DNA of 24,747 bases from CAZTDU01 sp050248795 (GCA_050248795.1 JBFWRS010000047.1:1-24747); one strand, 5' to 3'; shown: positions 1-8,385, counted from the stretch's first letter. Notes: a model not told the origin generated them from the sequence alone. Made by a program: numbers and translations.

Positions 1-2346
1 GGGCGCAGGGTCCTGATGGTCGGACTCGGCCCCGCCGGATTCACCGTGGCGCACCACCTGATGAACGACGGGCATGCCGTGGTCGGCATCGACGGCCTGA
101 AGATCGAACCATTGCCGGTCGAGATATGCGGCGTGGACGCGCACCGCCGCCGCGGCGAATTCCGCCCGATCCGCGACATCTCGGAGCTGCGCGAGGACCT
201 GGGCTCGCGCGTGATGGCGGGATTCGGCGGCGTCGCCGAGTACGGCATCACGGTGCGCTGGGACAAGAACTTCCTCAAGGTGATCCGCCTGCTGCTCGAG
301 CGCCGCACGCAGTTCGCCATGTTCGGCGGCGTGCGCTTCGGCGGCACCGTGACGCTCGAGGATGCCTGGGCGATGGGCTTCGACCACGTGGCGGTGTGCG
401 TCGGCGCCGGGAAGCCCACCGTGCTGGACATCCCGAACGGGCTTGCACGCGGCGTGCGCGCGGCATCGGACTTCCTCATGGCGCTGCAGCTCACCGGCGC
501 CGCCAAGCCGGATTCCCTCGCCAACATGCAGGTCCGGCTGCCGGTGGTGGTGATCGGCGGCGGGCTCACCGCGATCGACACCGCGACCGAGTCGCTCGCC
601 TACTACGTGGTGCAGGTGGAAAAGTTCCTCGCCCGCTACGACATCCTTTCGGCCGAGATCGGCGAGGCTGCGGTGCGTGCGGGCTGGGACGACCAGGAGC
701 GCGAGATCGGCGAGGAATTCCTCGCGCATGCCCGCGCGATCCGCAGGGAGCGCGAGCTGGCACGGCGCGAGCAGCGCCCTCCCCGGATCATCGAACTGCT
801 CAAGGGCTGGGGCGGCGTCACGATGGCCTACCGGCGGCGCCTGGTCGACAGCCCGTCCTACACGCTGAACCACGAGGAGGTAGAGAAGGCCCTCGAGGAA
901 GGCATCGTCTTCGCCGAGGAGCTCGCGCCGCTGGCGGTCGAGGTCGACAACTACGGCGCCGTGAAAAGCGTGCGCTTCAGCCACGCTTCCGGCGAGAAAA
1001 GCCTGCCCGCGCATACCGTCTTCGTCGCCGCCGGAACGCAGCCCAACACCATCCTCGCGCGCGAGGACAGCCTGCATTTCGCGCTGGACGGCAAATACTT
1101 CGCCGCCTGCGACGAGGAAGGCAGGCCGGTGAAGCCGCAACGCTCGACATCGAAGCCCGAGACGCCGAACGTGCTGCTTGCGCGCCACGCCGACGGGCGC
1201 TTCGTCAGCTTCTTCGGCGACGTCCACCCCTCGTACTTCGGCAACGTCGTCAAGGCAATGGGATCGGCCAAGCAGGGCTACCCGGTCGTGTCCCGGGTGC
1301 TGGCGAAGCGGGCCCCGCAGCATGCATCGACGGACGAGACTTTCTTCTCGCACCTTGCCGATCGGCTGGTCGCCACGGTGGAGCGCGTCGAGCGCCTGAC
1401 GCCGACCATCGTCGAAGTGGTGATCCGCGCCCCGCTCGCAGCGGAAAAGTTCCAGCCCGGCCAGTTCTACCGCTTGCAGAACTTCGAGGCGCTCGCACCG
1501 GTTGCCGCGGGAACCCGCATGCAGATGGAAGGACTCGCGCTGACCGGCGCGTGGGTGGATCCGGACAAGGGCCTGGTGTCCACCATCGTACTGGAGATGG
1601 GCGGGTCTTCCGACCTGTGCGCGATGCTGCAGAAGGGCGAGCCGGTGATCCTCATGGGCCCTACCGGCGCGCCGACCGAGATCACGGGCGGCGAGACGGT
1701 GGTGCTGTGCGGCGGCGGCCTCGGCAACGCGGTACTGTTCTCGATCGGGCAGGCCTTGCGCGCCGCAGGATCGAAGGTGCTCTACTTCGCCGGCTACAAG
1801 AAGGCGGTCGACCGCTACAAGGTGGACGAGATCGAGCGCGCCGCCGACGTCGTGGTGTGGTGCTGCGACGAGCAGCCAGGCTTCAAGCCGCGGCGCACCC
1901 AGGACCGCGCCTTCGTCGGCAACATCGTGCAGGCGATGGACGCCTACGCCAAGGGCCGGCTCGGCGGCAGGGTGCTGCGCCTGGAGGATGCCGACCGCCT
2001 GATCGCGATCGGCTCGGACCGCATGATGGCCGGAGTCGCCCGCGCGCGCCACGACGTGCTCAAGGCGCACATGAAGCCAGGCCACGTCGCGCTCGGCTCG
2101 ATCAACTCGCCGATGCAATGCATGATGAAGGAGATCTGCGCACAGTGCCTGCAGCCGCACCGCGACCCGGTGAGCGGCGAGACGAGCTGGGTGTTCTCGT
2201 GCTTCAACCAGGACCAGCCCCTCGACCGGGTCGACTTCGCGGCACTGAACGAGCGCCTGAAGCAGAATTCCCTCGCCGAAAAGCTCACCGCGCGCTGGAT
2301 CCGCCACTGCATGGCGGACCTGCGGCGCCAGCGCGCCTTCGTCTGA
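1..2346 (+). CDS. GltD-like / PyrK-like fusion flavoprotein oxidoreductase (5' partial)
   Basis: The frame is open to the window edge. The first FAD fold (GLGPAG, about 10 codons in) is already under way, so the ATG at 16 is probably internal and the gene starts upstream. Counting from that ATG, residues 1-430 resemble the glutamate-synthase small subunit/NfnB flavoproteins: an FAD glycine motif, then a second Rossmann glycine motif (IGGGLTA, 180-186) followed by a long helical insertion. Residues about 446-776 resemble PyrK/NfnA, the ferredoxin-reductase-like electron-transfer subunit: PGQFYRL near 481 for flavin, CGGGLGN near 564 for nucleotide, and a terminal cysteine set C702-x5-C708-x2-C711-x17-C729 typical of a [2Fe-2S] site. 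The likely role is NAD(P)H-linked electron transfer in the cytoplasm. The partner and substrate are not visible. The domain order GltD-then-PyrK is noteworthy. It ends 1 bp from the convergent CDF gene. Confidence 0.85.
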   Translation, partial: GRRVLMVGLGPAGFTVAHHLMNDGHAVVGIDGLKIEPLPVEICGVDAHRRRGEFRPIRDISELREDLGSRVMAGFGGVAEYGITVRWDKNFLKVIRLLLERRTQFAMFGGVRFGGTVTLEDAWAMGFDHVAVCVGAGKPTVLDIPNGLARGVRAASDFLMALQLTGAAKPDSLANMQVRLPVVVIGGGLTAIDTATESLAYYVVQVEKFLARYDILSAEIGEAAVRAGWDDQEREIGEEFLAHARAIRRERELARREQRPPRIIELLKGWGGVTMAYRRRLVDSPSYTLNHEEVEKALEEGIVFAEELAPLAVEVDNYGAVKSVRFSHASGEKSLPAHTVFVAAGTQPNTILAREDSLHFALDGKYFAACDEEGRPVKPQRSTSKPETPNVLLARHADGRFVSFFGDVHPSYFGNVVKAMGSAKQGYPVVSRVLAKRAPQHASTDETFFSHLADRLVATVERVERLTPTIVEVVIRAPLAAEKFQPGQFYRLQNFEALAPVAAGTRMQMEGLALTGAWVDPDKGLVSTIVLEMGGSSDLCAMLQKGEPVILMGPTGAPTEITGGETVVLCGGGLGNAVLFSIGQALRAAGSKVLYFAGYKKAVDRYKVDEIERAADVVVWCCDEQPGFKPRRTQDRAFVGNIVQAMDAYAKGRLGGRVLRLEDADRLIAIGSDRMMAGVARARHDVLKAHMKPGHVALGSINSPMQCMMKEICAQCLQPHRDPVSGETSWVFSCFNQDQPLDRVDFAALNERLKQNSLAEKLTARWIRHCMADLRRQRAFV

Positions 2347-2347
2347 A

Positions 2348-3259
2348 TCAGCGGTCGAGGGGCATGTCGTCGTACGACGCCTGGTGCCCGATCGGCTCGA
2401 TGTGCACCAGCAGCGACGCGTTCGGCACCAGCGAGCCGATGCGCGACTCGATCTCCTCGGAGAGCCGGTGCGCGTGCGCGACGCTCCACTCGTCCGGTAC
2501 CAGCAGGTGGAACGACACGAAGCGCCGCGCGCCGGCGCGACGCGTGCGCAGCGCGTGAAAGGCGACGCCATAGCGGCGCACGTACTCGGCGAGGATCTTC
2601 TCCACTTCGGCGAGTTCGTCTGCCGGAATCCTCACGTCCATCAGTCCTGACACCGACCTGCGCATCAGCTGCACGCCGGTCCAGACGATGTGGGCGGCGA
2701 CCGCCAGCGCGATCAGCGGGTCGAGTACCAGGACCCCGGTGACCGCGACCAGGATCACGCCGACGATCACGCCCGCGGAGGTCCAGACGTCGGTCAGCAG
2801 ATGCCGCCCATCCGCCTCCAGCGCGATGCTGTCGTGCCTTCGGCTCGCACGGATCAGCGCCAGCGCCACCGCCAGATTGATGCCGGAGGCTGCAGTCGAG
2901 ATGACGATGCCCAGCAGCGGCGCGCCGAGCGGCTGCGGCGCCCAGATCCTGGGCAGCGCCGCAAAGATGATGGCCGCGGCGGCGAGCACGATCAGCCCGC
3001 CCTCGATGCCGCTGGCGAAGTACTGCGCCTTGTCGTGCCCGTGCGGATGGTCGCGGTCCGGCGGCGCGGCCGCGATGCGCAGCATCGACAGCGTCAGGAT
3101 CGCGGCCCCCAGGTTGACCAGCGATTCCATCGCATCCGACAGCAGCCCCACCGATCCGGTCACCCACCAGGCCAGCGTCTTGATGGCCATGGTGAGCAGC
3201 GCCGCGGCTATCGACAGCCATGCGAAACGTTCCAGGCCGCGGCCGGGCATCGCGCTCAT
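2348..3259 (-). CDS. Cation diffusion facilitator (CDF) family metal transporter
   Basis: This 303-residue protein has the CDF layout: about six membrane helices in residues 12-200 and a cytoplasmic C-terminal domain (about 205-290). CDF proteins export divalent metals (Zn, Fe, Mn, Co) by proton antiport. By position it aligns closely with FieF: H153 and D157 (HLLTD) form half of transport site A, D68, H71 and H75 sit in the loop corresponding to site B, and H235, H251, H286 and E288 lie in the C-terminal domain. The other half of site A is altered, with E45 and N49 where FieF has D45 and D49, and D42 nearby. The ATG at 3259 gives a short cytosolic leader before helix 1. An alternative ATG lies at 3250. 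The metal cannot be assigned. It is transcribed convergently with the flavoprotein and divergently from the thioredoxin-like gene. Confidence 0.9.
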   Translation of the reverse strand: MSAMPGRGLERFAWLSIAAALLTMAIKTLAWWVTGSVGLLSDAMESLVNLGAAILTLSMLRIAAAPPDRDHPHGHDKAQYFASGIEGGLIVLAAAAIIFAALPRIWAPQPLGAPLLGIVISTAASGINLAVALALIRASRRHDSIALEADGRHLLTDVWTSAGVIVGVILVAVTGVLVLDPLIALAVAAHIVWTGVQLMRRSVSGLMDVRIPADELAEVEKILAEYVRRYGVAFHALRTRRAGARRFVSFHLLVPDEWSVAHAHRLSEEIESRIGSLVPNASLLVHIEPIGHQASYDDMPLDR

Positions 3260-3352
3260 GCGCCATTCTGCGTCGTTTCGACTTCCCGCGCGAACCTTCC
3301 TCGTTGCGGCATCGGCGCTGCGCTAGACTTGCGCTTTGACACGGCTCGGGAC

Positions 3353-3826
3353 ATGAAACGCAGACCATTGGCGGATCGCGCCCAACCCGCCCGGTGGTAC
3401 CGGCTGCGCACGCTGCTGGCCCTGCTGGCAATGTGGGCCTTCGGCACCGCGGTCCATGCGCAGCGCGTCGAGATGCTGTACCTCGGTACGCCGGACTGCT
3501 CCTACTGCCGCGCATGGGAGGCGCGCAGCAAGCCGCTGCTGCTGGCGTCTCCGGAAGGAAGGGCACTGACCTACATCGAGGTTCGCGGGGAAACGCTGCG
3601 GCGCCCGATCACCCGTGAACACTATCCGCCGGACTATGCCTGGGCCTACGAACAGGTCGGACCCAGCCGCGGCGTGCCGCGCTTCCTGCTGTTCGTGGAT
3701 CGCAAGCTCGCCGCCAGCGCGTTCGGCCTGACCGCGTACGAGCGCGACTTTCTTCCCGCGCTGAGGGCGTTGCTGGCCCGCCCCGCGACCAGCGCGGGAC
3801 TCCCCATTGCATGGAGGATTTCATGA
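3353..3826 (+). CDS. Exported thioredoxin-fold protein (CxxC)
   Basis: This 157-residue protein has a basic N-terminus and hydrophobic core (residues 18-34) ending VHA-QR, a good Sec signal peptide with probable cleavage after A36. The mature part has the redox pair C49-S-Y-C52 and a cis-proline-type GVPRF at 107-111, both hallmarks of thioredoxin folds. It is therefore likely a periplasmic thiol-disulfide protein of the SoxW/thioredoxin-like type. The ATG at 3353 is chosen because it starts the signal peptide; the frame stays open upstream but runs antisense to the CDF gene. Its TGA (3824-3826) overlaps the ATG of the following ABC binding protein, so the two are translationally coupled. The substrate is unknown, and the link to an amino-acid-type transporter is unusual. 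Confidence 0.75.
   Translation: MKRRPLADRAQPARWYRLRTLLALLAMWAFGTAVHAQRVEMLYLGTPDCSYCRAWEARSKPLLLASPEGRALTYIEVRGETLRRPITREHYPPDYAWAYEQVGPSRGVPRFLLFVDRKLAASAFGLTAYERDFLPALRALLARPATSAGLPIAWRIS
3813..3817 (+). promoter_or_regulatory. Ribosome binding site that fixes the start of the ABC binding protein
   Basis: GGAGG lies 5 bases before the ATG at 3823. An in-frame ATG at 3811 overlaps this Shine-Dalgarno itself, so 3823 is the more likely start. It is also the one that gives a clean signal peptide and a 4-base ATGA overlap with the upstream stop. Confidence 0.7.
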
Positions 3827-5010
3827 CGCTGAATCACTGGATTGCGGCCGCGGCCCTCGCGGCCAGCGCGGCTGGCGCCGCCGCCCAGCCGATCAGGGTC
3901 GGCGAACTCAACAGCTACAAGGTGTTTCCGGCCTTCCTCGAGCCATACAAGAAGGGCTGGCAGCTCGCGCTGGAGGAGATCAACGGCTCCGGCGGGGTGC
4001 TCGGCCGCAGGCTCGAGGTGGTCTCGCGCGACGACAACGGGAATCCCGGGGATGCCGTTCGCGTGGCCGAGGAACTGATATCCCGCGACAAGGTGGACGT
4101 GCTCGCCGGCACCTTCGCATCCCATGTCGGCCTCGCCGTGTCCAACCTCGCCCATCAGCGCAGGATCGTGTTCATCGCTGCCGAGCCGCTGACCGACAAG
4201 ATCGTGTGGGACAACGGCAACCGCCACACCTTCCGGCTGCGCGCTTCGACGTACATGCAGACGGCGATGCTGATACCCGATGCCGCGAAGCTGAAAAAGC
4301 AGCGCTGGGCGATCGTCTATCCGAACTACGAGTACGGCCAGTCGGCAACCGCGTCGTTCAAGAAGCTGCTCGCGAAGGCGCAGCCCGGCGTGCAGTTCGT
4401 CGGCGAGCAGGCACCGCCGCTGGGCAAGATCGACGCCGGCGCGGTCGTGCAGGCGCTCGCGGACGCGCAGCCCGACGCCATCTTCTCGTCGCTCTTCGGC
4501 CCGGACCTGCACAAGTTCGTGCGCGAAGGCAATCTGCGCGGCCTGTTCAAGAACCGGCCTGTGTTCAACCTGCTGGCCGGCGAGCCCGAGTACCTGGATC
4601 CGCTGAAGGACGAGACCCCTGAGGGATGGTATGTCACCGGCTATCCATGGAGCGAGATCGACACTCCCGCGCACAACAGGTTCCTCGCCGCGTATCGGGC
4701 GCGCTGGAAGGACTACCCGAGGCTCGGGTCCGTCGTCGGCTACGTCACCATCCATACCATCGCCAACGGCCTGCGCAAGGCGGGCGCGATGGAAACCGAG
4801 AAGCTGATCGCCGCGCTGAAGGGCCTGGAGATGGAAACTCCCTTCGGCCCCATCGTCTACCGGGCGATAGACCACCAGTCGACGATGGGCGCCTACGTGG
4901 GCCGCCTTGCGCGCAAGGCGGGCCGCGGCACCATGGTCAACTGGAAGTTTGCGGACGGTGCGCACTACCTGCCCCCGTTCGAAGAAGTCCGCGCGATGCG
5001 CAGGGACTGA
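3823..5010 (+). CDS. Branched-chain amino acid/amide-type ABC transporter substrate-binding protein
   Basis: This 395-residue periplasmic binding protein of the LivJ/Peripla_BP_6 type has a signal peptide at residues 1-21 (alanine-rich, cleavage before QPIRVGEL). The mature start leads into the family's first strand. Then follow the helix GWQLALEEIN, the GGVLGRRLEVV strand with the RDDNGNP turn, and a GTFASHVGLAVSNLA segment typical of the ligand cleft. It captures a ligand in the periplasm and delivers it to the membrane complex encoded just downstream. Family members bind branched-chain amino acids, urea, amides or aromatic acids; the sequence alone does not tell which. It is coupled to the thioredoxin-like gene upstream and followed by a hairpin and then the fused permease. 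Confidence 0.9.
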   Translation: MTLNHWIAAAALAASAAGAAAQPIRVGELNSYKVFPAFLEPYKKGWQLALEEINGSGGVLGRRLEVVSRDDNGNPGDAVRVAEELISRDKVDVLAGTFASHVGLAVSNLAHQRRIVFIAAEPLTDKIVWDNGNRHTFRLRASTYMQTAMLIPDAAKLKKQRWAIVYPNYEYGQSATASFKKLLAKAQPGVQFVGEQAPPLGKIDAGAVVQALADAQPDAIFSSLFGPDLHKFVREGNLRGLFKNRPVFNLLAGEPEYLDPLKDETPEGWYVTGYPWSEIDTPAHNRFLAAYRARWKDYPRLGSVVGYVTIHTIANGLRKAGAMETEKLIAALKGLEMETPFGPIVYRAIDHQSTMGAYVGRLARKAGRGTMVNWKFADGAHYLPPFEEVRAMRRD

Positions 5011-5032
5011 GCGCCCGGACCGCGGCGGGCGC
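5011..5032 (+). promoter_or_regulatory. Intercistronic GC stem-loop after the binding-protein gene
   Basis: A perfect 7-bp stem, GCGCCCG (5011-5017) with CGGGCGC (5026-5032), closes an 8-base loop directly after the stop codon. There is no U-tract. Such structures between a binding-protein gene and its permease gene usually protect the upstream mRNA or reduce read-through, giving excess binding protein. A second stem, AGCCGC (5038-5043) with GCGGCT (5056-5061), follows just before the GTG start of the permease. Confidence 0.5.
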
Positions 5033-5070
5033 GCCGGAGCCGCCCGGGCCGCCTCGCGGCTGCACACGCT

Positions 5071-6960
5071 GTGACGACTGCCTCGATCCTCATCCAGTTC
5101 CTGAACGGACTCGCCAGCGCGAGTTCGCTGTTCCTCATCGCTGCCGGACTGTCCCTGATCTTCGGCGTCACGCGCATCGTCAACTTCGCGCACGGATCGC
5201 TGTACATGCTCGGCATGTACCTGGCAATCGCGCTGGGCGATCAACTCGGCGGCGGCGCCGCAGGCTTCTGGGGCGGCGTGCTCGCCTCCGCGCTGCTCGT
5301 CGCGCTGTTCGGAGCCGCGGTGGAAGCGTTGCTGCTGCGCAGGATCTACGGCGCGCCGGAACTGCTGCAACTGCTCGCGACCTTCGCGCTGGTGCTGGTG
5401 GTGCGGGACTTCGCGCTGTGGGCATGGGGCCCGGAGGACATGCTAGGCCCGCGCGTCCCGGGGCTGGATGGGTCCGTCGACATCATGGGCCTGCGCTTTC
5501 CGGAGTACGACCTCTTCCTGATCGCCCTCGGCCCGCTCGTATTCCTGCTGCTTTGGCTGCTGCTGACGCGCACGCGCTGGGGCACGCTGGTTCGCGCCGC
5601 AACCCAGGACCGCGAGATGGCGGGCGCGCTCGGCGTCAACCAGAAGCTGCTCTTCACTTCCGTCTTCGCGCTCGGCGCTTTCCTCGCGGGCCTCGGCGGC
5701 GCGATCGCGATTCCTCGCGAACCCGCCACGCTCGGCATCGACCTGTCGGTGATCGCAGACGCCTTCGTCGTCGTCGTCGTGGGCGGGCTGGGCTCCATCG
5801 GCGGTGCCTTCCTCGCCGCGCTGCTGATCGCGGAGATCAAGGCGTTCTGCATCGGCATCGGTGAAGTGCAGATCGCCGGCATGGCGTTCTCGCTGTCGAA
5901 GCTGACGCTGGTGGTCGAGTTTCTCGTCATGGCGGTGGTTCTGGTGCTGCGGCCCTGGGGCCTCCTCGGGCGCAGGCCTTCGGTCGTGCGCGCGGCCTCA
6001 GCGATCGAGCCGCCACTCGCGCTGCCGTCGCGCGCGATGCTGCGCGCCGGCGTCGCCCTGCTCGCGGTCCTCGCTCTGTTGCCGCTGGCCAACACCGGCT
6101 ACACGCTCACGCTGCTCACCGACATCTTCGTGTTCGCGCTGTTCGCGGTCAGCCTGTACTTCATCATGGGCCCAGGCGGCATGCATTCGTTCGGTCACGC
6201 TGCCTACTTCGGCCTCGGCGCCTACGGCGCGGGCATCCTGCTGCAGAAGGCAAACGCCCCCATGGAACTCGCGCTGATGCTCGCGCCGCTCGCGGCGGCC
6301 ACGGGTGCGGTGGTGTTCGGCTGGTTCTGCGTGCGGCTGTCCGGTGTCTACCTCGCGATGCTCACCCTCGCGTTCTCGCAGATCGCGTGGTCCATCGTCT
6401 TCCAGTGGGATGCGTTCACCGGCGGCTCGAACGGCCTGGTCGGAATCTGGCCAAGCGACTGGCTTTCCGGCAGGACCGCTTACTACTACCTCACACTCGC
6501 GACCGCCACCGCAGGCATGCTGCTGCTCTGGCGCATGCTGTACGCGCCGTTCGGGTTCGCGCTGCGCGCCTGCCGGGATTCACCGCTGCGCGCGGACGCC
6601 ATCGGCATCGACGTACGGCAGGTGCAATGGGTCGCGTTCGTCATCTCCGGCGTGTTCGCCGGCGCGGCAGGGGCGCTGCACGCGTTCTCGAAGGGATCGA
6701 TCTCGCCGGAATCCCTCGCCGTCAGCAGGTCCGTGGACGGCCTGGTCATGGTGCTGCTCGGCGGCATCCAGAACCCGACCGGCGCGATGTGGGGAGCGGC
6801 GATCTTCACCTGGCTGCAGGACGCCGCCGCGCGCTCGATCGACTACTGGCGCGCGGTGCTCGGCACGGTCATCCTGCTCCTCGTGCTCGTGTTTCCGCAG
6901 GGAATCGCCGGATTCGTGCGCGAGCGCTGGCCGGGCTTCATGCAGGCGCGCGGCGCATGA
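5071..6960 (+). CDS. Fused LivH-LivM type ABC transporter permease
   Basis: This single 629-residue protein carries both permeases that are usually separate. Residues 1-300 are LivH-like: GLSLIFGVTRIVNFAHGS near 27-44, and the coupling-helix region RAATQDREMAGALGVN near 173-188. Residues about 315-629 are LivM-like: GPGGMHSFGHAAYFGLGAY near 366-384, and ACRDSPLRADAIGID near 504-518. Each half has about eight hydrophobic segments. The two are joined by a short polar linker near 301-318 (RRPSVVRAASAIEPP). It forms the membrane channel for the ligand brought by the upstream binding protein, powered by LivG and LivF. The start is GTG with no clear Shine-Dalgarno; the next residues (TTASILIQFLNGL) match usual LivH N-termini. 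The ATG of livG overlaps its stop codon by 4 bases. Confidence 0.9.
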   Translation: MTTASILIQFLNGLASASSLFLIAAGLSLIFGVTRIVNFAHGSLYMLGMYLAIALGDQLGGGAAGFWGGVLASALLVALFGAAVEALLLRRIYGAPELLQLLATFALVLVVRDFALWAWGPEDMLGPRVPGLDGSVDIMGLRFPEYDLFLIALGPLVFLLLWLLLTRTRWGTLVRAATQDREMAGALGVNQKLLFTSVFALGAFLAGLGGAIAIPREPATLGIDLSVIADAFVVVVVGGLGSIGGAFLAALLIAEIKAFCIGIGEVQIAGMAFSLSKLTLVVEFLVMAVVLVLRPWGLLGRRPSVVRAASAIEPPLALPSRAMLRAGVALLAVLALLPLANTGYTLTLLTDIFVFALFAVSLYFIMGPGGMHSFGHAAYFGLGAYGAGILLQKANAPMELALMLAPLAAATGAVVFGWFCVRLSGVYLAMLTLAFSQIAWSIVFQWDAFTGGSNGLVGIWPSDWLSGRTAYYYLTLATATAGMLLLWRMLYAPFGFALRACRDSPLRADAIGIDVRQVQWVAFVISGVFAGAAGALHAFSKGSISPESLAVSRSVDGLVMVLLGGIQNPTGAMWGAAIFTWLQDAAARSIDYWRAVLGTVILLLVLVFPQGIAGFVRERWPGFMQARGA

Positions 6961-7709
6961 GCGTGCTGCGCGCACGTGGCCTGTCGAAGGCCTATGGCGG
7001 GGTGCGCGCGGTGCGCGATGTCAGCCTTTCGGTCGCCGCGGGCGAGATGCTGGCGCTGATCGGCCCGAACGGCGCGGGCAAGACCACCGTCTTCAACATG
7101 CTGAACGGACAGGTCGAACCGGATGCCGGCAGCATCGAGTTCGCCGGCAGGAACATCGCCGGCATGGCTCCGCGGGACATCTGGCGCCTGGGCGTCGGCC
7201 GCACCTTCCAGGTGACCGCGACCTTCGCCTCGATGACCGTGCGCGAGAACGTGCAGGTCGCCCTGCTGTCGCATCGTCGCCGGCTGGGCGCGCTGTTCTC
7301 GCTCGCCGCGCGCGAACTGGCGGACGAGGCCGTCGCGCTGCTGGGGCTGGTCGGCATGCGCGAACAGGCGGACAGGCCCTGCGGCGTACTCGCCTACGGC
7401 GACCTAAAGCGCGTGGAACTGGCCGTGGCGCTGGCCGGCGGGCCCCGCCTGCTGCTGATGGATGAGCCAACCGCGGGCATGGCGCCGGCGGAGCGCAGCG
7501 AGGTGATGCTGCTCGCGACCTCCCTGGCGCGGGACTCGGGCCTCGCGATCCTGTTTACCGAGCACGACATGGACGTGGTCTTCACGCACGCGGACCGCGT
7601 CATCGTCCTCGCCGCCGGCGAGCTGATCGCGGACGGACCTCCGGATCGGGTGCGCGGCGACCCGAAGGTGCGCGAGGTCTACCTCGGCGCAGAGGCCGCG
7701 GATGCTTGA
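6957..7709 (+). CDS. livG: ABC transporter ATP-binding protein, LivG type
   Basis: This is a 250-residue cytoplasmic ATPase. Walker A is GPNGAGKTT (36-44), Walker B LLLMDEP (165-171) and the switch histidine is H203 (TEHDMD). GRTFQVTATFASMTVRENV (81-99) holds the Q-loop in the LivG-specific form. The signature helix reads LAYGDLKRVELA (145-156); LivG proteins normally have LAYGQQRRLE, so the QQ pair is changed to DL. It hydrolyses ATP with LivF to drive the fused permease. The ATG overlaps the permease stop (ATGA), and its own stop lies inside the first codons of livF, so expression is tightly coupled. The name is by family; the ligand may not be a branched-chain amino acid. Confidence 0.9.
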   Translation: MSVLRARGLSKAYGGVRAVRDVSLSVAAGEMLALIGPNGAGKTTVFNMLNGQVEPDAGSIEFAGRNIAGMAPRDIWRLGVGRTFQVTATFASMTVRENVQVALLSHRRRLGALFSLAARELADEAVALLGLVGMREQADRPCGVLAYGDLKRVELAVALAGGPRLLLMDEPTAGMAPAERSEVMLLATSLARDSGLAILFTEHDMDVVFTHADRVIVLAAGELIADGPPDRVRGDPKVREVYLGAEAADA

Positions 7710-8385
7710 GGTACGGGGACTGTTCGCCTCCTACGGCAGGGCGCGCATCCTGTTCGACCTGTCGTTCGACGCGGGCGCGGGAGAGGTCGTCGCACTGCTC
7801 GGGCGCAACGGTGCCGGCAAGTCGACCACGCTGAAGGCGGTCATGGGGCTGGTTCCGGTGCTCGGCGGCACGGTGCGGTTCGATGGCCTTCCCCTGGAGC
7901 GCATGCAGCCCTTCCAGATTGCACGCCTGGGCATCGGCTATGTTCCGGAGGATCGCCGCATCTTCACGGACCTCACGGTGATGGAGAACCTCGAAGTCGG
8001 CCGCCTGCCACCCCGCGCAGGCATCGCGCGCTGGACGCCGGAACGGCTGTTCGAGCTGTTTCCCAACCTCGGTCGCATGCGCGACCGGCGTGGCGGGGAC
8101 ATGTCGGGCGGGGAACAGCAGATGCTCACGATCGCGCGCACGCTGATGGGAAACCCCCGCGCCGTGCTGCTGGACGAACCTTCGGAAGGACTGGCCCCGC
8201 TGATCGTCGATGGGATCGCGAAGACGATACTGGAGTTGAAGCGCGAAGGCCTGTGCGTGCTGCTGTCGGAACAGAACCTGCACTTCGCCCGACGCGTGGC
8301 CGACCGCGCTTACGTCATCGAGCGCGGCAGCCTCCGGCACTCGGGCACGCTGGACGAAACGGCCGGCGCATACCTCGCAGCCTGA
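7702..8385 (+). CDS. livF: ABC transporter ATP-binding protein, LivF type
   Basis: This 227-residue ATPase is the second nucleotide-binding subunit. Walker A is GRNGAGKST (34-42), the signature is MSGGEQQML (134-142), Walker B is AVLLDEP (154-160), and the Q/E-loop region is GYVPEDRRIFTDLTV (79-93), a LivF hallmark. E190-Q191 replaces the usual EH at the switch position, which is normal for LivF (SEQN). AGAGG lies 6 bases before the ATG, and the start overlaps livG by 8 bases. It is the last gene of the thioredoxin-ABC unit. The next gene, on the opposite strand, ends at the very next base, leaving no room for a separate terminator. Confidence 0.9.
   Translation: MLEVRGLFASYGRARILFDLSFDAGAGEVVALLGRNGAGKSTTLKAVMGLVPVLGGTVRFDGLPLERMQPFQIARLGIGYVPEDRRIFTDLTVMENLEVGRLPPRAGIARWTPERLFELFPNLGRMRDRRGGDMSGGEQQMLTIARTLMGNPRAVLLDEPSEGLAPLIVDGIAKTILELKREGLCVLLSEQNLHFARRVADRAYVIERGSLRHSGTLDETAGAYLAA

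Noticed and set aside
126..2558. Open frame of 810 codons on the plus strand
   Set aside because: Shadow of the flavoprotein in another frame; the translation is Arg/Ala/Pro-rich with no domain, as expected in GC-rich DNA.
3304..3329. TTGCGG and TAGACT as a promoter for the thioredoxin-like gene
   Set aside because: The spacer is only 14 bases, and other -35 choices are poor.
1944..3566. Open frame of 540 codons on the minus strand
   Set aside because: Runs across the CDF gene and antisense to the flavoprotein and thioredoxin-like genes; low-complexity Arg/Gly translation with no family match.
3646..5370. Open frame of 574 codons on the minus strand
   Set aside because: Antisense to the binding protein and permease; no recognisable domain or start signal.
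5766..5780. GTC trinucleotide run in the permease gene as a variable repeat
   Set aside because: It keeps the reading frame and encodes a valine run in a membrane helix; ordinary for this protein.
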